From assembly GCF_000717185.1 (NCBI RefSeq), contig NZ_JNYE01000036.1, positions 1-64,000 of the forward strand: a stretch of DNA of 64,000 bases, read 5' to 3'. This document shows positions 1 to 8,253 of this stretch, piece by piece (positions within the stretch are counted from its first letter, which is position 1; every line of letters begins with the position of its first letter). This stretch comes from Kitasatospora phosalacinea (lineage in GTDB: Bacteria > Actinomycetota > Actinomycetes > Streptomycetales > Streptomycetaceae). The notes beneath the pieces were generated by a model, which was given only the letters and a program-made list of their open reading frames with translations, made no database searches and was not told the origin of the DNA. The position numbers and the translations under genes were made by a program.

Positions 1-1
1 C

Positions 2-484
2 TCCCAGCCCCCCGCCCAACCCGCCGCCCGCACCCCGCACGAGGTGCTGGAGCACTACCACCGCGCCCTGGTCAGCATGTCCGCCGACGACCTGGCCGAC
101 CTCTACGCCCCCGACGCCACCCACGAGTTCCCGTTCCCCTTCCCCGGGATGCCGAACTGCTACAAGGGCCGCGAACAGGTCCGGGCCGGCTTCCGCGCCG
201 CCTGGCAGCACAGCCCCGCCACCCCCGCGGGCCTCCGTGACGTCACCGTCCACCCCACCGCCGACGCCACCGTCCTGATCGCCGAACAGACCGTCACCGG
301 CACCGTCGCCACCACCGGCGAGCCCTTCGCCTTCCCCGGCATCCTCGTCCTGCACGTCGAGGACGGCCGGATCACCCACGTCCGCGACTACATGGACGCC
401 CTCACCATCACCCGCACCCTGCGCCGCGACCCCGGGCCGGGCCCGGCGTCCGCTCAGGCGGAGCGCAGCGGCATGAACAGGTAG
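2..484 (+). CDS. SnoaL-like / NTF2-fold protein, 5' end outside window
   Basis: The frame is open from the first bases of the window, so the gene starts upstream; an internal GTG at 44 is possible but has no clear ribosome binding site. The visible part (about 160 residues) has the pattern of the SnoaL-like/nuclear transport factor 2 fold: a helix with LEHYHRALVSMSADDLADLYAPDA, a central GREQVRAGF segment and a C-terminal strand VEDGRITHVRDYMD. Members are small cyclases, isomerases or ligand-binding proteins; nothing here fixes the substrate. Its last 31 bases overlap, tail to tail, the 3' end of the sliding-clamp gene on the other strand. Confidence 0.75.
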   Translation, partial: SQPPAQPAARTPHEVLEHYHRALVSMSADDLADLYAPDATHEFPFPFPGMPNCYKGREQVRAGFRAAWQHSPATPAGLRDVTVHPTADATVLIAEQTVTGTVATTGEPFAFPGILVLHVEDGRITHVRDYMDALTITRTLRRDPGPGPASAQAERSGMNR

Positions 485-1596
485 CGGTAGCCGGGGTCGT
501 GCTCCGCCCCGCCGTCCGCCCGTCCGGTGAGGACGGCCGGTTGGGTGGGGGTGGTGTAGCCCAGTTCCACCACGGGGGCGGCGACGGCGCTGACGCCTTC
601 GACGAGGTAGGCGGCGCTGACGGGGATGCGGACCGGTTCGCCGTGGAAGGCGCCGGGCAGGGTCTCGCGGCCGCGGGCGTCGGCGCCGTCGCCCGCGTCG
701 AGGGTGATCCGGCCGGTGGACAGGGTGATGCGCAGGGGCGAGCGGCCGTCGGCGACGAGGGCGATCCGCTTGGCGGCTTCGAGGAGCGGGAGCCGCTCGA
801 CGGTGGCGGACCCGGTGTAGGCGGCGGGGAAGAGGCGCTCGTAGTTCGGGAAGGCGGCGTCGAGGAGCCGGGCCGTCGCCCGGCGGGCCCCGGCGCGGAG
901 GCCGATCAGCCCCCCGCTGCCCGGGGGGCCGCTGTGCAGGGCGATCGTGACCCGGTCGCCCCGGGGCGCCCTGGCCAGTGCCCGGGTGATGTCGTGCAGG
1001 CTCCTGGCCGGTACGAGTGCGAGGGCCTCGGGCGCCCGGGGGTCGGCCGGCTGCCAGGGCAGGTCGCGGACGGCGAGGCGGTACCGGTCGGTCGCGGCCA
1101 GCCGCAGCCGTTCGGCGGTGATCTCGACCCGGACGGCGGTGAGCACCGGGAGGCTGTCGTCGCGGGCGGCGGCGACGGCGACCTGCGCCACGGCCTCGGC
1201 GAGGGCGGCGGCGTCGACCGTGCCCAGGGCCGGGGGCGGCTCCGGCAGCCGCGGGTAGTCCCCGGCCGGGAGGCGGGGCAGCGTGAACTGCGAGTCGCCG
1301 CAGGACAGGACGGTGTCCGCGGCGTCGGAGGCGAGTTCGACGGGCCGGTCGGGGAGCGCCCGGCCGAGGTCGGAGAGGAGCCGGCCGGAGACGAGCGCGC
1401 TCCCGGGCTCGACGACCTCGGCCTCCGCCTCGAAGGTGGCCGAGACCTCGTGGTCGAAGGCGGCGGCGGTCAGCGTCCGGCCGGACGCCGTCAGCACGAT
1501 GCCCGCGAGGGCGGGCAGCACGGGGCGGTGCGGGAGGGCCCGGGCGGCCCACGCGACGGTGTCGGAGAAGGCGGCGCGGTCGAGGCGGAGCTTCAC
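454..1596 (-). CDS. dnaN: DNA polymerase III beta subunit (sliding clamp) paralogue
   Basis: A 380-residue protein with the three-domain length of DnaN. It opens with MKLRLDRAAFSDTVAWAARALP, has the central ATDRYRLAVRDL motif characteristic of beta clamps, and ends in YRYLFMPLRSA, like the usual YLLMPVR tail. The family forms a ring that tethers polymerases to DNA. There is no dnaA, recF or gyrase nearby, so this is not the canonical origin copy and is probably a second clamp. It starts at a GTG without a strong ribosome binding site. A second clamp could serve repair or translesion synthesis; that role is inference. Confidence 0.85.
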   Translation of the reverse strand: MKLRLDRAAFSDTVAWAARALPHRPVLPALAGIVLTASGRTLTAAAFDHEVSATFEAEAEVVEPGSALVSGRLLSDLGRALPDRPVELASDAADTVLSCGDSQFTLPRLPAGDYPRLPEPPPALGTVDAAALAEAVAQVAVAAARDDSLPVLTAVRVEITAERLRLAATDRYRLAVRDLPWQPADPRAPEALALVPARSLHDITRALARAPRGDRVTIALHSGPPGSGGLIGLRAGARRATARLLDAAFPNYERLFPAAYTGSATVERLPLLEAAKRIALVADGRSPLRITLSTGRITLDAGDGADARGRETLPGAFHGEPVRIPVSAAYLVEGVSAVAAPVVELGYTTPTQPAVLTGRADGGAEHDPGYRYLFMPLRSA

Positions 1597-1884
1597 GGGG
1601 CGGCCTGTTCTGTGCGGCGGATCGGTACGGGCGTCGGGCGCTGCCTACGGGCGTCGGACGCTGTCGAGGACGGTGGCCGCTCGACCTGGTCGAAGGTCAA
1701 GCCGGGGCGCCCCCGCGCGGGGGCCGCCCGGTCCCACCCCTGTACACGGCCCTCCCGCTCGTGGATCCTCTGTGGCTGTGACAGTCACCACTTGCGCCCC
1801 CTCCCGCCCCACCGGCACCGGTGCGGTCCCCCTCTCCCGCCGGGAGCCGGCCACCGCGGAGCGGTCCCACCGGGAGGTCGCCGC

Positions 1885-2391
1885 GTGACCGCGTCGCCGG
1901 ACCTCGAGGTCCGCACCCTGCTGTCGTTCCTGGACGGTCAGCGCCGCCACGTCCTCGGCATCCTCGACGGCCTCGACGCGGACGCCCTGCGCCGACCCGT
2001 GCTGCCGTCCGGGTGGAACTGCCTCGGTCTCGTCCAGCACCTCGCCCTCGACGTCGAGCGGTTCTGGTTCCGCGCGGTGGTGGCCGGCGAGCAGGACGTC
2101 ATCGGGGCCCTGGGCGACGAGGGCGACGCGTGGCGGGTGGGGCCGGAGGTCGGGGCGGCGGAGGTCCTGGACCGGTACCGCGCGGAGAGCGCCCGCGCGG
2201 ACGCCGTCATCAGGGCCACCGCCGCGGACGCCCCCCTCGCCTGGTGGCCCCACCACCTCTTCGGCGCACCGCACCTGCACACCCTCCGGGACGCCCTGCT
2301 GCACGTCATCACCGAGACCGCCTGCCACGCCGGCCACCTGGATGCGGCGCGGGAACTCCTCGACGGCCGACGGTGGCTGGTGCTGACCTGA
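1885..2391 (+). CDS. DinB/DUF664-like four-helix protein
   Basis: A 168-residue protein with the DinB-superfamily pattern: an N-terminal helix LSFLDGQRRHVLGILDGLDADALRRPVLPSGWN, then a histidine in GLVQHLALDVERFWF, and a late HVITETACHAGHLDAARELLDG segment. These spaced histidines match the metal-site positions of DinB-like proteins, some of which are mycothiol-dependent transferases. The GTG start at 1885 follows GGGAGG at 1872. Exact substrate unknown. It stands alone between the divergent sliding-clamp gene and the downstream sigma factor. Confidence 0.75.
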   Translation: MTASPDLEVRTLLSFLDGQRRHVLGILDGLDADALRRPVLPSGWNCLGLVQHLALDVERFWFRAVVAGEQDVIGALGDEGDAWRVGPEVGAAEVLDRYRAESARADAVIRATAADAPLAWWPHHLFGAPHLHTLRDALLHVITETACHAGHLDAARELLDGRRWLVLT

Positions 2392-2468
2392 CGCGGCATC
2401 CGGTGTGACACCGGCAGGCGGTTCGAGTCGTGTATGGAGTCGTCCGACTTCAAGCCCGAGGAGACCCC

Positions 2469-2987
2469 TTGTCCGACCGGATCACCTTCGAGGAGTTCGC
2501 CGCCGGCCGGGCCGGGCAGCTTTTCAAGATCGCCTACCTGATGTGCGGGGACTGGCACCAGGCGCAGGACCTGGTCCAGATCGCCCTGTCGAACATGTAC
2601 CCCGCGTGGGGGCGCCTGACCCGGGGCGGCAAGGTCGCCGGCCTCGACGCCTACGCGCGCAAGGTGCTGCTGAACTGCTACATCTCCCACCGCAGGCTCC
2701 GGCGTTCCAGCGAGCTCCCGGTCGGCGAACTCCCCGACCGCGCCGTGCACGGGCCGAGCGGGGAGAACGAGGTGACGCTGCGCCTGGCGGTCCTGGACGC
2801 GCTGAACCACCTCGCCCCCCGCAACCGGGCGGCCGTGGTGCTGCGCTACCTCGAGGGCTACCGCCTGGAGGAGGTCGCCGACGCCCTGGGCTGCACGGTG
2901 AACGCGGTGAAGAGCCTCAACTCCCGCTCCCTGGCCACGCTCCGGGAACTGCTCGGGCCCGACCGTGTCGCCCTGCTGCAGAACTGA
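2469..2987 (+). CDS. SigE-family ECF RNA polymerase sigma factor
   Basis: About 172 residues with region 2 (FEEFAAGRAGQLFKIAYLMCGDWHQAQDLVQIAL) and region 4 (LDALNHLAPRNRAAVVLRYLEGYRLEEVADALG, then a helix-turn-helix with TVNAVKSLNSRSLATLREL). This is the group PGAP names SigE family, common in streptomycetes. The chosen TTG start at 2469 follows GAGGAG at 2458 with 5-base spacing; a GTG at 2430 in the same frame would add 13 residues but has a poorer site. The next gene, 33 bases downstream, codes for a one-TM protein and is probably its partner. Confidence 0.88.
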   Translation: MSDRITFEEFAAGRAGQLFKIAYLMCGDWHQAQDLVQIALSNMYPAWGRLTRGGKVAGLDAYARKVLLNCYISHRRLRRSSELPVGELPDRAVHGPSGENEVTLRLAVLDALNHLAPRNRAAVVLRYLEGYRLEEVADALGCTVNAVKSLNSRSLATLRELLGPDRVALLQN

Positions 2988-3020
2988 CCCTCCCAGGCAC
3001 CCCGGAAAGGCAGAAGCCCC

Positions 3021-3956
3021 GTGGATTTCGACCAGAACCTCGCCGACGTCCTCACGACCAGCGTCAAGGACCTCGATCCCCCCGTCTCCGAGATCGTCGC
3101 GGAGAGCACCCGGCTCGGCCGCGAACAGCAGCGCGCGCAGCGGCTGCGCACCCTGCGCGTCGGCGGCGCGTCGCTGGCCGTCGCCGCCGTGCTCTGCGCC
3201 GCCGTCGTGACGTCCCGGCTCCAGGACCGGAGCGCACCGGTGCGGCCCGCGCCCGCCGCCCCGGCCTCCACCGCGGCCTCGCCCTCCGCCTCCGCCCCGC
3301 CCTCCGCCCTGCCCTCCACCTCCCCCGCCCCGTCCGCGCTGGGCGCGGACGCCCGGCTGACCCCGGACGCCATGGTCAAGCTGCTGTCCGACCGGCTCCC
3401 GCCGGGCGGAACCTTCGTCAAGTACCAGCAGCCGTACGCGGACCGCTCCCCCACCGAGGAACTGGGCGCGTTCCTCCGCTACGACGACGGCCGCGGCACG
3501 GCCACCTTCCAGCTCACCCTGCGCAAGGAACCCCGCGCCTTCCCCGGCGACAGCCGCACCCCCGGCACCCTGGAGGCCCCGTTCAGCTGCGACGGCGGGC
3601 CCCAGCGCCCCAGCGGGCCCCCGCCGGGCCCCCTCAGCTGCCGGGCCGGCTTCCTCGCCGACGGCAGCTGGGAGATGGTCCGGGCCACCGACGCCTTCGT
3701 GCCCGGCCTGTACTCCTACCAGGTCGCCGTCTGGCGCCCCGACGGCGACGTCCTGGTGCTCACCGAGTTCGCCGGGACGGTCGGCGCCTACGGGCACAAG
3801 GAGAACGCCACCCGCGCCGAACCCCCCGTCCCCCTCGATCAGTGGCAGCGCATCGCGGAGAGCCCGGACTGGCAGTTCCTCGTCCCCCGCGCCCTGGTCT
3901 ACGAGGGCGCCCGGCTGACCGCGGGCATCCCCCGCGCCCCCTTCCCCGAGAGCTGA
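3021..3956 (+). CDS. Single-TM protein, probable anti-sigma-factor-like partner
   Basis: A 311-residue protein with a charged cytoplasmic N-terminus (about residues 1-48, ending EQQRAQRLRTLR), one hydrophobic helix (GGASLAVAAVLCAAVVTS), a Pro/Ala/Ser-rich linker, and an extracytoplasmic domain of about 200 residues with four cysteines. The GTG at 3021 follows GGAAAGG. Position directly behind a SigE-family sigma gene is the usual place for a membrane partner or anti-sigma factor. No zinc-anti-sigma HxxxCxxC motif is visible, so the anti-sigma role is inferred from context and topology only. Confidence 0.65.
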   Translation: MDFDQNLADVLTTSVKDLDPPVSEIVAESTRLGREQQRAQRLRTLRVGGASLAVAAVLCAAVVTSRLQDRSAPVRPAPAAPASTAASPSASAPPSALPSTSPAPSALGADARLTPDAMVKLLSDRLPPGGTFVKYQQPYADRSPTEELGAFLRYDDGRGTATFQLTLRKEPRAFPGDSRTPGTLEAPFSCDGGPQRPSGPPPGPLSCRAGFLADGSWEMVRATDAFVPGLYSYQVAVWRPDGDVLVLTEFAGTVGAYGHKENATRAEPPVPLDQWQRIAESPDWQFLVPRALVYEGARLTAGIPRAPFPES

Positions 3957-3965
3957 CCGCCCCGG

Positions 3966-4021
3966 CCCGCCGACCGTCCCACCCGCCGACCGCCCCGCCC
4001 GCCGACCGTCCCGCCCGTCGG
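3966..4021. repeat. Three and a half tandem 16-bp repeats
   Basis: Units CCCGCCGACCGTCCCA, CCCGCCGACCGCCCCG and CCCGCCGACCGTCCCG follow each other, then a partial copy. They fill the 100-bp gap between two convergent genes. No hairpin of terminator type is obvious in it. Confidence 0.8.
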
Positions 4022-4056
4022 CGCCACCAGCCGAGCGGACGCGCCCGCGGCGGCGC

Positions 4057-4644
4057 TCAGGGGCGGGTGCCGGCCCCGAACCCCGTCCAGCGCAGTTCGA
4101 CCGGGAGGTGGCCCATGTCGTTGTACAGCAGGACCGCCGGCGCGTCGCCGTCGCGGTACTCGACCACGGTGAGCGCCGCGTTCCCGCAGTTCAGCCCGAG
4201 CCACCGCACCGGCGGCGCGCCCAGGGCGTCCCGGACCAGCCAGGCCACCTGGTAGGCGTGGGTGACCAGGACCTCGTGCGCCTCGGTCGCGGCGGGGCGC
4301 GCGAACCTGCCGGTCAGGGCGTCGGCGGCGCGGCGCGCCCGCCCGGCCTCCGCGGCCCCGTAGCCGTCGAAGAACGCCGCCCACGCGGGGGGCACGTCGA
4401 CGGGCACGTGCGGGACGTGGTCGACCAGTTCCGGCGCTTCGCGCACGGCGGCGCCCGGCAGCCGGGTGCCCACGATCTGCGCGCAGTACGCCGCCCTGGG
4501 CAGCGGCGAGTGCCAGACCGTGTCGATCGGCAGGGCGGCCAGCCGCTCCCCGACCAGCTCCGACTGCCGCTCGCCGACGTCGGTCAGGCGGCCGAAGGCG
4601 TCGGCCGCGCCGTGCCGCACGAGGTAGAGGTGCCGGGTCGCCAT
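4057..4644 (-). CDS. Histidine phosphatase (phosphoglycerate-mutase-like) family protein
   Basis: A 195-residue protein opening HLYLVRHGAADAFGRLTDVGERQ, the RHG phosphohistidine motif of branch-1 histidine phosphatases. SPLPRAAYCAQIV supplies the second arginine region, and VLVTHAYQVAWLV supplies the late catalytic histidine. It is cytoplasmic with no signal peptide. The ATG at 4644 follows AGGAGG with 7-base spacing. It is the last gene of a minus-strand operon behind the dikinase-like gene. Substrate unknown. Confidence 0.85.
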   Translation of the reverse strand: MATRHLYLVRHGAADAFGRLTDVGERQSELVGERLAALPIDTVWHSPLPRAAYCAQIVGTRLPGAAVREAPELVDHVPHVPVDVPPAWAAFFDGYGAAEAGRARRAADALTGRFARPAATEAHEVLVTHAYQVAWLVRDALGAPPVRWLGLNCGNAALTVVEYRDGDAPAVLLYNDMGHLPVELRWTGFGAGTRP

Positions 4645-4671
4645 GGTGGGCCTCCTTCAGCGGGGGTCGGC

Positions 4672-6207
4672 TCAACGGCCGCGCAGGGCGGCGTGGGCCG
4701 CGGCGAGGCGCTGGGCCTCGTCGCGGGCGGAGTGGTCGCCCGAGGCGTCGTCGGCCCAGGCGAGCAGCCGGTGGAGGTGGGCGTCGGCGGCGCCGGTGAC
4801 GGTGCGGGGGCTGCCGAGGACCACCTCGCCGCTGGTGCCGTCGACGGTGACGAGGGTGCCCTCCGGGAGGGTGCGGCCGCCGGCCGTCACGGAGGCGCCG
4901 TCGACGGCGAGGCCGGTGGCGCCCACGACGGCGGGCTTCCCCATGGCGCGGGCGACGACCGCGGCGTGGCTGGCGGGCCCGCCGCGCGCGGTGACGATCC
5001 CGGCGGCGGCGGCGAGGCCGTGCAGGTCGCCCGGCGAGGTCTCCGGGCGCACCAGGACGACCGGGCCGGTGCGGGCCATCCGCACCGCGCCGTCCGCCGT
5101 GGTCGCGATCCGGCCGGTGGCGACGCCGGGGCAGGCGCCGGTCCCCCGGACGAGGACGTCGGCCTCCGCGGTGGGGGCGATCCGCGGGGTGCGGACGTGC
5201 CGGAGGTGGAGCGGCGAGACCCGGAGCAGCGCCTCGTCCCGTCCGATGAGCCGCTGGTCGGCGAGTTCGGTGGCGACACGGACCGCGGCGGCGCCCGCGA
5301 ACCGGCCGGGCCGGGCCTGCAGGAACCACAGCTCGCCGGACTGGAAGGTGAACTCGACGTAGCAGGCGTCGCGGTGGTGCGCCTCGATCCGGCGCAGGGC
5401 GTCGCGCAGCCCGGCCCACACCTCCGGCTCCCGTTCGGCGAGTTCGCGCAGGGGCCGGGTCGTCGTCCGCCCGGAGACGACCGCCTCCCCCTGGTGCCCG
5501 AACAGGACTTCGCCGAACGGGGTGTCCTCGCCGGTGCCGGGGTCGCGGCTGAACGCGACTCCGCTGCCGCTGCGGCCGTCGCGGTTGCCGAAGACCATCT
5601 GCTGGACGACCACGGCCGTGCCCAGGTCGTGCGGGATGCCGTTCAGCTCGCGGTAGGTGCGCGCGCGTGGCGCCTCCCAGGACGCGAAGACGGCTTCGAC
5701 CGCCCGGGCGAGCTGTCGGGCCGCGTCGTCCGGCACCGCGTCCACGTCCGCGTCCACGTCCGCGGCCCCCGCCGCTGCTGCCAGCGCCTCTGCGAAGCTC
5801 GCCAGGAAGCCCCGCCGCGCGTCCCGTGCGAAGGCCCGGTCGCCGGTCTCGGCGGCCAGGCCCTCGGTGGCCCCGGTGGTGAGGCCGAGGTTGAGGACCG
5901 TGCTCATCATGCCGGGCATGGACACCTCCGCCCCGGAGCGGACGGACACCGCCAGCGGCCGGTGCGGCCCCCCGAACGTCCGCCCGGTGGCGCGTTCGAG
6001 GTCGGCCACGGCCGCCGCGAGCTGCTCGTCGAGCCCCGCGGGCGGGCGCCCGTCCCGCAGGAAGGCGCGGCAGGCCCCCGTGGTGACGACGAACCCGGCC
6101 GGCACCGGCAGGCCGAGGCGGTGCAGGACGACCAGGCCGGACGCCTTGCCGCCCAGGGTCCCGGCCGTCCCCCCGGTCCGGGCGGAGAGCGGGCGGACCC
6201 ACCCCAT
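4672..6207 (-). CDS. ppdK: Short pyruvate-phosphate-dikinase-like protein (ATP-grasp plus phosphohistidine domain)
   Basis: A 511-residue protein. Residues about 1-330 form the PEP/pyruvate-dikinase ATP-grasp domain (GGKASGLVVLHRLGLPVPAGF; SVRSGAEVSMPGMMSTVLNLG). Residues about 370-490 are the mobile phosphohistidine domain (GGPASHAAVVARAMGKPAVVG). Full PPDK is near 870-900 residues; the C-terminal TIM barrel that binds PEP/pyruvate is absent. Mycobacterium tuberculosis PpdK (Rv1127c) is similarly short. Without the barrel it cannot run the standard reaction alone, so the acceptor is unknown. Its ATG overlaps the stop of the upstream regulator by one base, suggesting translational coupling. 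Confidence 0.82.
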   Translation of the reverse strand: MGWVRPLSARTGGTAGTLGGKASGLVVLHRLGLPVPAGFVVTTGACRAFLRDGRPPAGLDEQLAAAVADLERATGRTFGGPHRPLAVSVRSGAEVSMPGMMSTVLNLGLTTGATEGLAAETGDRAFARDARRGFLASFAEALAAAAGAADVDADVDAVPDDAARQLARAVEAVFASWEAPRARTYRELNGIPHDLGTAVVVQQMVFGNRDGRSGSGVAFSRDPGTGEDTPFGEVLFGHQGEAVVSGRTTTRPLRELAEREPEVWAGLRDALRRIEAHHRDACYVEFTFQSGELWFLQARPGRFAGAAAVRVATELADQRLIGRDEALLRVSPLHLRHVRTPRIAPTAEADVLVRGTGACPGVATGRIATTADGAVRMARTGPVVLVRPETSPGDLHGLAAAAGIVTARGGPASHAAVVARAMGKPAVVGATGLAVDGASVTAGGRTLPEGTLVTVDGTSGEVVLGSPRTVTGAADAHLHRLLAWADDASGDHSARDEAQRLAAAHAALRGR

Positions 6208-6836
6208 CACCACCGCTCCCGCCCGAGCGTCACCAGCAGGTCCTCGTGCAGCTCCGCCCACACGAGGTGGTACGACGCGGTGTTGTCGGCCAGGTACGCC
6301 GTCTCCCCGGCGGCGGCGCGCCCGAGGGCCTCGGCGAGGCGGGCCCGGTAGCGGCCGAACCGGGGCAGGGCCGCGGCCAGTTCGGCGCAGACCGCGGCGG
6401 CCCGCCCGTCCAGGTCCGCGAACCGGGCGAGCACCCGGGAGTCGTACTCGGCGTCGGTGTGGTCGTTGACGCCCGTGACGCCGTCGACGGGGCGGAGCTG
6501 CCAGGCCGTGCACAGGTCGAGCAGTTCGGGGTTGAGGACCATGAACCGCTCGTACGCCGCCGTCACGCGCCCGCGGGCCCGGGCCGACTCCAGTTCCCGG
6601 GCGATCCGCTCGGCGCCCGCCGCCCGCCCGGCGCCCGTGAGGCTCCACACCGGCGGGTCGCCGGGGAGGCGGGTGACCAGGCCGTCGATCCCGAGGTCGA
6701 TGAGCTCGGACTCGGCGTCGGACGGGTCGAGCCCCGTGACCGCGGCGACCCGGGCGACGCTGACGGCACCGGCGCAGCGCAGGGCGTGCAGGACCGGCAG
6801 GGCGGCGTCCGGGGCGGGGGCCTCGGGCTGCGTCAT
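6207..6836 (-). CDS. Winged-helix-like protein paired with the short dikinase
   Basis: A 209-residue protein. The first 70 residues look like a winged helix (LHALRCAGAVSVARVAAVTGLDPSDAESELIDLGIDGLVTRLPG...WSLTGAGRA). The remainder is an unrecognised helical domain with PELLDLCTAWQLRPV and NDHTDAEYDSRVLARFADLD. The ATG at 6836 follows GAGGAG with six-base spacing; an upstream in-frame start would lack a site. It directly precedes and overlaps the dikinase-like gene, so it probably senses a signal for, or works with, that enzyme. I infer DNA binding from the N-terminus only. Confidence 0.6.
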   Translation of the reverse strand: MTQPEAPAPDAALPVLHALRCAGAVSVARVAAVTGLDPSDAESELIDLGIDGLVTRLPGDPPVWSLTGAGRAAGAERIARELESARARGRVTAAYERFMVLNPELLDLCTAWQLRPVDGVTGVNDHTDAEYDSRVLARFADLDGRAAAVCAELAAALPRFGRYRARLAEALGRAAAGETAYLADNTASYHLVWAELHEDLLVTLGRERW

Positions 6837-6968
6837 CGGGTGCTCCTCGTCCGGTGCGCGGGTCGCGGCGCGTCCGCCCCGGCCCACTCGAATGTTCACG
6901 GCATCCAGATGTCTTCATCATCCGAGTGCCGGTTGTATCCTGACACACCAGGAGCCGAAGGGGACACC

Positions 6969-8075
6969 ATGGCGAGACTGACCCGCGCCCAGCAGCAGGA
7001 GCGGACGCGCGCGGCGGTGCTCGTCGCGGCCCGGCAGGAGTTCGCCGAGTTCGGCTTCGCCGAGGCCAAGGTCGACCGGATCGCCGAACGGGCCGAACTG
7101 ACCAGGGGCGCGGTCTACTCCAACTTCACCGGCAAGCGCGCCCTCTACCTCGCCGTCCTGGTCGACGCCGTCGAACGGGCCCGGGACGCCGCCGAACCCC
7201 CGGCCGGACCGCCCGCCTCCGCCGGGCGGGCGCTCGGCTCCTTCGCCCGGGTCTGGCTCGAACGGCTGCCCTTCCTCGGCGACACCCCGGGGAGCGGCCA
7301 CCTGCAGGTGCGCTCGCTGTCCGGGGTCCTGGGCAGCGAGTCGACACGGACCGCGCTCGCGGAACTCGTCCGGTTCGAGGCCCTGCTGCTCGCCCTGGCC
7401 CTCGGACCCGGCCCCGCCGGCGCCCCCCTCTCCCCCGGGGCCGTGCGGCGCGCCGGGCTGGCCCTGACCCTCCTCCACGGCGCGGCCGCCGTCGCGGAGA
7501 ACGCCCCCGGCACCGGCGACCCCTTCGACCTGGCCCGCGCCGCCGAACACCTCGCCGACACCGCCCTCGGCGACGACCCGGAACCGCCCCACCTCCCCTA
7601 CGCCGCCCCGGCCCGCCCCGCCGCTACCCCCTGGACGCCCCCGGACGGCCTGCACGACGAGATCACCGGCCGCCCGGTCGACCTCGCCGACGACGGAGTG
7701 GTCGTCGTCCTGGGCACGGGCCGCCTCTCCGCGGCCGAGGACGCGGTGCGCTCCGCGGCGCCGGACGACGCGGTGACGGTCGTCGTCGTCACGGGCGACC
7801 CCGCCGAGACCGGCCGCCTGGCCCGGCTCCGGATCGTCGACCTCACCGCCTGCCTGCGCCGGACGTTCCCCCCCGACCGGCTCCCCCGGCTACGCGTCGT
7901 CCTCGACGACACCGGCACCGTCCCCACCGCCCTCGGCCACCCCCCGACCGACCACACCGAAACCGCGCTGCGGATCCACGACCACCTGATCACCGCCCAC
8001 TCCACCGGCCGCGGCGCAGGCCACACCGCAGCCCGCCACCCCACCCGCACCCCCGACCCCAACGGGGCCCCCTGA
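6969..8075 (+). CDS. TetR-family regulator with extra C-terminal domain
   Basis: A 368-residue protein, well over the 190-220 usual for TetR proteins. Residues about 6-60 are the TetR helix-turn-helix (AAVLVAARQEFAEFGF...ELTRGAVYSNFTGKRALYLAVL). Residues about 70-200 look like the ligand domain. After a Pro-rich linker, residues about 225-345 form an additional alpha/beta unit (DDGVVVVLGTGRLSAAEDAVRS, DAVTVVVVTGDPAETGRL, RLRVVLDDTGTVPTALG). That unit resembles a small thioredoxin-like or Rossmann-type fold but is not firmly assigned. It is divergent from the regulator/dikinase operon; a short inverted repeat GATG-TCTT-CATC lies at 6908-6919 between them. Confidence 0.8.
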   Translation: MARLTRAQQQERTRAAVLVAARQEFAEFGFAEAKVDRIAERAELTRGAVYSNFTGKRALYLAVLVDAVERARDAAEPPAGPPASAGRALGSFARVWLERLPFLGDTPGSGHLQVRSLSGVLGSESTRTALAELVRFEALLLALALGPGPAGAPLSPGAVRRAGLALTLLHGAAAVAENAPGTGDPFDLARAAEHLADTALGDDPEPPHLPYAAPARPAATPWTPPDGLHDEITGRPVDLADDGVVVVLGTGRLSAAEDAVRSAAPDDAVTVVVVTGDPAETGRLARLRIVDLTACLRRTFPPDRLPRLRVVLDDTGTVPTALGHPPTDHTETALRIHDHLITAHSTGRGAGHTAARHPTRTPDPNGAP

Positions 8076-8087
8076 GACCCGCCCCGC

Positions 8088-8240
8088 ACGACACGGGCCA
8101 CCGACCCCGACTCCGTGGACCACCTGGTGCTCGCCCTCAGTCCGGGCGCGCTCGGCCTCGGCCCGTTGGCCTCCCTGCGCCCCGCCGGCCTCGGGGGCGC
8201 CTTCGACGGCAAGCTCTTCGCCCCCCTGCACGCCGTCCAG
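8088..8240 (+). pseudogene. Internal fragment of a short-chain dehydrogenase
   Basis: The frame reads TDPDSVDHLVLALSPGA, then GPLASLRPAGLGGAFDGKLFAPLHAVQ. This resembles the middle of short-chain dehydrogenases (the strand before the NAG-like motif and the following helix). The Rossmann glycine motif and the catalytic YxxxK part are both missing. It lies just after the TetR gene and is cut off before the acetyltransferase gene on the other strand. I take it as a decayed remnant. Confidence 0.5.
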
Positions 8241-8253
8241 GAGCGCCGCGCGG

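Noticed and set aside
499..2391. Very long plus-strand open frame opposite the sliding-clamp gene
   Set aside because: It is a GC-driven shadow: no domain likeness, Gly/Asp/Arg-rich composition, and the opposite strand encodes a clear DnaN. Only its last part (from 1885) is a true gene.
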